Shown: positions 60,403-64,000 of the stretch, piece by piece
How positions within the stretch are numbered: the first letter of the stretch is position 1
Layout of the letters: every line of letters begins with the position of its first letter
Origin: Kordia aestuariivivens
GTDB taxonomy: Bacteria; Bacteroidota; Bacteroidia; Flavobacteriales; Flavobacteriaceae
Direction of reading: 5' to 3'
Length of the DNA stretch: 64,000 nucleotides
NCBI RefSeq assembly: GCF_014397005.1
Contig: NZ_JACGWS010000003.1
Location: forward strand, 372,001-436,000
Position numbers and translations under genes: made by a program
The notes under the pieces: model-generated
What the model saw: the letters and a program-made list of their open reading frames with translations, nothing else
What the model was told of the DNA's origin: nothing
The model's database searches: none

Positions 60403-61324
60403 GATACTTTTCAATTAATGCTAATGATTGTATTTTATCGCTTAGAAGTTGTTGTTGTAATTTTTCTACGGAATCAAACTTTTCTTCATTGCGTAAACGT
60501 TTGATCAATCGGATTTGAATTTTTTCATCATAAATATCGCGATTAAAATCAAAAAAGTGAACTTCAATGGTTTGTTTTGTGCCTTTTACCGTAGGATTTG
60601 TGCCAATATTCATCATTCCAAAAACGGGAACATCATTTATGATGCTTTTTATAAAATAAACACCTTGTCGCGGAATCAATTTATACGTTTCTTTAATGTA
60701 AATGTTTGCTGTTGGGTAGTTAATTTGTTTTCCTAATCCTTTTCCAGCAATGACAATTCCGGTCAACATAAATTCATAGCCAAGATATGCGTTTGCTGTA
60801 TCAATATCACCTTCTGTGAGTGCTTTTCGGATTTTTGTAGAACTGATGGTGACATCGTCAATTTCTTTTGCTTGAATTTCTTCTACTTTAAAATCGAATG
60901 CTTCGCCAAATTCGCGCAAATCATTAATATTTGCCGTTCGGTTTCTTCCAAAACGATGATCGTATCCAATAATTATTTTTTTCAGGTTTAGCTGTGCAAT
61001 TAGAAAATCGCGCACAAAATCGCGTGCTGTTAAGCGTGAAAATTCTCTGTTGAAAGGGTAAATGATCAACGTATCCAATCCGGTTCCTTCTAGGAGTTGT
61101 ATGCGTTCATCAATGGTATTGATGAGTTTTATGTTTGAATCTTGTTGCAAGACCATTCGCGGATGCGGAAAAAAGGTAAGCAATGTTGTAGAAAGCCCTT
61201 CCGATTTCTCGATAAGGTTTTCTATTATTTTTTTGTGTCCTACGTGAACACCATCAAACGTTCCAATGGTAATTGCGGATGGATTTTCAGCTCTGTATGC
61301 CTCAAAAAAATCTATGGTATTCAC
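60392..61324 (-). CDS. ribF: Bifunctional riboflavin kinase/FAD synthetase
   Basis: 310 residues. The adenylyltransferase domain (1-185) has AITIGTFDGVHVGHKKII and the ISSTKIRKALTEGDI segment. The riboflavin kinase domain (about 190-310) has GKGLGKQINYPTANIYI and VFGMMNIGTNPTVKG. It makes FMN and FAD from riboflavin and ATP. The start is at 61324, and the gene overlaps the HTTM gene. Confidence 0.94.
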   Translation of the reverse strand: MNTIDFFEAYRAENPSAITIGTFDGVHVGHKKIIENLIEKSEGLSTTLLTFFPHPRMVLQQDSNIKLINTIDERIQLLEGTGLDTLIIYPFNREFSRLTARDFVRDFLIAQLNLKKIIIGYDHRFGRNRTANINDLREFGEAFDFKVEEIQAKEIDDVTISSTKIRKALTEGDIDTANAYLGYEFMLTGIVIAGKGLGKQINYPTANIYIKETYKLIPRQGVYFIKSIINDVPVFGMMNIGTNPTVKGTKQTIEVHFFDFNRDIYDEKIQIRLIKRLRNEEKFDSVEKLQQQLLSDKIQSLALIEKYHAQ

Positions 61325-61533
61325 TATGCGTTTTGTTTTTTACAAAGCTATTTAATTCCTTGTATATTTTATAAGATTTTAATTTTCTTTTGTAAGAAGA
61401 TTTATTTCACAGATAAAAATAATTATTTCGTCGCTTCAATGCTTTCAATTATCGAAAAAACATTAAAAATTTATGCTAAGGATATAAAAAATACAATTTT
61501 TGCCAAATTTAAACCCCCAAATCATAAATAACA
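61325..61533. other. Intergenic region between ribF and the second metalloprotease
   Basis: A short AT-rich divergent region with no gene. It must hold both promoters. No clear TTTG/TAnnTTTG pair was found. Confidence 0.4.
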
Positions 61534-64000
61534 ATGAAGCAAATTCTACGCTACGGTTTTCTCGCGAGCATGCTTTTCTTTTTCAATAGTGTTTTAGCCC
61601 AAAACAGCGATTGGACAAAGAAAGAAAATTTTACAAATTCTCAAACTGTATCAAAATTTAATTTATCACCACAAAAAGTTCATTTTTTTGAACTGAATGT
61701 AAATGCTTTTAAGGAACGTCTTGCAACGGCACCTTTACGTGGAAATACATTTGGTTCTTCGACTGTGGTAAAAGTGCCAGGTATTGATGGAAGGCTAGAG
61801 TCTTTCAAAATGTATGAAGCATCTGTTTTTGCACCTGAATTAGCCGCTGATTTTCCAAACATTAAATCGTATGTTGGTTTTAGTCAAGAAAATCAAGGAG
61901 CGCAATTGCGCATGAGTATTTCTCATAAAGGTGTACAAACCATGATTTCTTATGTTGATAAGTCAACTGTTTTTATGCAGCCTGCTGACGATGCTATTTC
62001 TACGTACGTATTGTATACTAGAGATGCAAGAGTAAGCACTATTGGTGAATTTAATTGTTCAACAATAGCTGAAGTACAAGATCGATTTACAGATCCACAA
62101 CCAGAAGACGCTGACGATCAAATATTGCGAAAATTCCGTATTGCAATCTCTGTAACAGGAGAATATACAGCATACCACGGAGGAGCTGTTGCTGATGCAA
62201 TGGCAGCTATTAATACGACAATGACACGCGTAAATGCTATTTTTGAAGTAGATATGTCTGTTACTTTTGAGGTAATAGCAAATAATCAAACGGTTATATT
62301 TACGAATGCAAATACAGATCCGTATTCTCCAAGCGGAAGTGGATTGGATGATCACCCAGTTTATGGAGGATCGCCTTGGTTTGCGACCAACTGGAATGTT
62401 GAATTGCAAGAGACATTGAGAGATGATATAGGAGAAGCAAATTATGATATCGGACATTTATTCGGCGCAGCTGGAGGTGGAGGAAATGCAGGTTGTATAG
62501 GTTGTGTTTGTGATACTGATTTTCCACAAGGTAAAGGAAGTGGATATACTTCACCAGCAGATGGAATTCCTGAAGGAGATACGTTTGATGTTGATTATGT
62601 GGCGCATGAAATAGGACATCAAATGGGCGCGAATCATACATGGGCTTTCAACATAGAAGGAACAGGTGTAAACGCAGAACCAGGAAGTGGATCTACCATT
62701 ATGGGATATGCAGGAATCACTGGAGCAAATAATGTACAGCAAAATAGTGATCCGTATTTTCATTATCACAGTATCAAACAAGTGACGGACAATTTGGTAA
62801 CACAAACGTGCTGGAATGCAAATAACTCTCCAATGCTGGCAAATAATCCGCCGAATGCAAGTGCAGGAAATGATTATATTATTCCGCAAGGAACAGCGTA
62901 TGTACTTCGTGGAACTGCTACAGATGCAGATGGAGGAGATGCATTAACTTATTGTTGGGAACAAACAGATAGTGGACAAGTAAGAAATTCGACATTTGGA
63001 CCTACATTAACAGCGGGTTCTATGAACAGATCGCAAGTGCCAACAAGTTCTCCAAATAGATATATTCCTAAATTGAGTAGAGTTGCTTCTGGAAATATAA
63101 CACAGACAAATCCAACTATTAATAGTGCTTGGGAAACTGTTGCTACTGTAAATAGAACTATGAATTGGGCATTGACAGTGCGTGATAGACAACCTACTGC
63201 AACTGGATTAGACGGACAATCTAGTTTTGATTTAATGGAAATTACAGTCACAACTTCCGCTGGACCTTTTGTCGTAAATTCACAAACATCTAATGTAAGT
63301 TGGGAAATGGGAACGAGTCAAACAGTAACGTGGAATGTTGCAAATACTGATGCAGCACCAGTTAGTACAGCAAACGTAAATATTTTATTATCTACAGATG
63401 GTGGCGCTACATTTCCAACAATATTGGCTTCTAACGTACCAAATGATGGTTCGCAAACAATTACGGTTCCAGTAACAACACCAACTTCACAAGCTAGAAT
63501 TATTGTAGAAGGCGCAGGAAATATTTTCTTCGCAATGAACTCTAGTGATTTCACTTTGGTAGAACCAGATTTCGCTTTGGTTTTTGCTGATAATGATGAA
63601 ACCGCTTGCCAGCCAGCAAATGCTGTATATAACTTTACTTATAATGCATTTAACGGATTTAGTGGAACAACGAACTTTTCGACTGTAAACCTTCCAGCAG
63701 GAGCAATGGCAACTTTTAGCCCAACTTCTGCCTCTGTAGATGGAACAAATGTAATGCTTACCATTTCAGGAACAACAGGAGTAGCGTCTGGAAGCTATAC
63801 GTTTTCAGCGCAAGGAACATCTGGAGCAACCACAAGAGCTTCTGATGTGTTGTTAAGTGTTTTTCCAGGAAGTTTAACGCCAGTCACATTAACTTCACCT
63901 TCTAATGGAGCTACAAATGTTGCGGTAAATGCAAATTTAAGTTGGTCAGCAAATTCAAATGCAGCAAATTATGTGATTGAGATTGCTTCTGATATGGCTT
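61534..64000 (+). CDS. Secreted reprolysin-like zinc metalloprotease, C-terminus beyond the window
   Basis: Read from the ATG at 61534; the frame is open to base 64000 (822 codons), so the C-terminus is missing. The signal peptide is MKQILRYGFLASMLFFFNSVLAQ. The pro-region runs to about 190. The metalloprotease domain (about 205-430) has HEIGHQMGANHTW (HExxHxxxxxH) with the catalytic His at residue 358, and a downstream STIMGYAG Met-turn. Cys-rich GNAGCIGCVCDTDFPQG lies just before the zinc site. After it come beta-sandwich modules and Ig/fibronectin-like repeats (SLTPVTLTSPSNGATNVAVNANLSW). A type IX sorting domain is expected past the end. Substrate unknown. Confidence 0.88.
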   Translation, partial: MKQILRYGFLASMLFFFNSVLAQNSDWTKKENFTNSQTVSKFNLSPQKVHFFELNVNAFKERLATAPLRGNTFGSSTVVKVPGIDGRLESFKMYEASVFAPELAADFPNIKSYVGFSQENQGAQLRMSISHKGVQTMISYVDKSTVFMQPADDAISTYVLYTRDARVSTIGEFNCSTIAEVQDRFTDPQPEDADDQILRKFRIAISVTGEYTAYHGGAVADAMAAINTTMTRVNAIFEVDMSVTFEVIANNQTVIFTNANTDPYSPSGSGLDDHPVYGGSPWFATNWNVELQETLRDDIGEANYDIGHLFGAAGGGGNAGCIGCVCDTDFPQGKGSGYTSPADGIPEGDTFDVDYVAHEIGHQMGANHTWAFNIEGTGVNAEPGSGSTIMGYAGITGANNVQQNSDPYFHYHSIKQVTDNLVTQTCWNANNSPMLANNPPNASAGNDYIIPQGTAYVLRGTATDADGGDALTYCWEQTDSGQVRNSTFGPTLTAGSMNRSQVPTSSPNRYIPKLSRVASGNITQTNPTINSAWETVATVNRTMNWALTVRDRQPTATGLDGQSSFDLMEITVTTSAGPFVVNSQTSNVSWEMGTSQTVTWNVANTDAAPVSTANVNILLSTDGGATFPTILASNVPNDGSQTITVPVTTPTSQARIIVEGAGNIFFAMNSSDFTLVEPDFALVFADNDETACQPANAVYNFTYNAFNGFSGTTNFSTVNLPAGAMATFSPTSASVDGTNVMLTISGTTGVASGSYTFSAQGTSGATTRASDVLLSVFPGSLTPVTLTSPSNGATNVAVNANLSWSANSNAANYVIEIASDMA

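Noticed and set aside
62059-63554. Several minus-strand frames of 61-132 codons
   Set aside because: They are shadows of the metalloprotease gene, which has a signal peptide and zinc motif on the plus strand.
1-64000. Search for tRNA, rRNA and tmRNA genes
   Set aside because: No cloverleaf-like sequence with conserved TTCGA-type arm or rRNA block was recognised by eye. A tRNAscan run would settle it.

Overview
The window looks like a chromosomal segment of a marine Flavobacteriaceae bacterium. I infer a Kordia-like genome from the low G+C content, the Bacteroidetes-type promoter before sdhC (TTTG, 20 nt, TATATTTG), a type IX secretion C-terminal sorting domain, many LytTR two-component systems, lipoproteins, and many double-Gly precursor peptides with the leader pattern KSLKLxKxSVxxL...GG. 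No rRNA, tRNA, CRISPR array, prophage or complete transposon was seen. The species name is an inference.

Layout. 1-1850: 5' part of a secreted HExxH metalloprotease (minus). 2304-4140: aspartoacylase-like deacylase plus RimK-type ATP-grasp ligase (minus). 4255-7566: repeat A1, a lipoprotein, a GNAT acetyltransferase and an outer-membrane protein, with a relic of a rimK 5' end at 5985-6090. 7666-11578: succinate dehydrogenase sdhC-sdhA-sdhB, with a four-helix-bundle (S23/IVS-type) gene between sdhA and sdhB. 11753-17088: M28 peptidase, FG-GAP/T9SS protein, TPR histidine kinase and LytTR regulator. 17500-21672: membrane MutS-like ATPase, then an alpha/beta hydrolase, ECF sigma factor and membrane-protein unit. 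21928-25396: eight double-Gly precursor peptide genes in two groups on the minus strand, flanking a methionine aminotransferase and followed by a TPR-AraC membrane regulator. 27442-31161: thioredoxin-TPR protein, a LytS/LytTR pair and an omega-amidase that starts directly after eight perfect octamers. 31145-38871: Ig-like lipoprotein, ComF, a methyltransferase, GlyRS and a DUF2339 protein. 39389-44404: beta/gamma-crystallin-like lipoprotein and two outer-membrane proteins. 44728-50023: arsC/arsR, an amphipathic repeat protein, and a cupin/dehydrogenase/LuxR/DUF4199/VOC unit. 50230-51243: three more precursor peptides. 51293-61324: mgtE/ksgA, TPR protein, RDD protein, serS, HTTM protein and ribF. 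61534-end: 5' part of a second secreted HExxH metalloprotease.

Main points of interest. (1) Eleven precursor-peptide genes in three loci have conserved leaders and diversified Cys/Ser/Thr-rich cores, but no modification enzyme or transporter lies in the window. The tandem array has exact 41-bp spacers, and two genes at the second locus share a hairpin at an identical distance from their starts. (2) Two families of intergenic hairpin repeats occur. Element A has five long copies and element B two full copies plus a half. Several stem words differ between copies but stay self-complementary, and the long copies run with the neighbouring transcription. (3) A duplicated rimK start region survives as a relic. 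(4) An octamer tandem repeat abuts a start codon. (5) A four-helix-bundle cassette interrupts the sdh operon.

Core metabolism here (SdhABC, GlyRS, SerRS, RibF, KsgA, MgtE, methionine transaminase and omega-amidase) looks ordinary. The accessory signal lies in the peptides and intergenic repeats.
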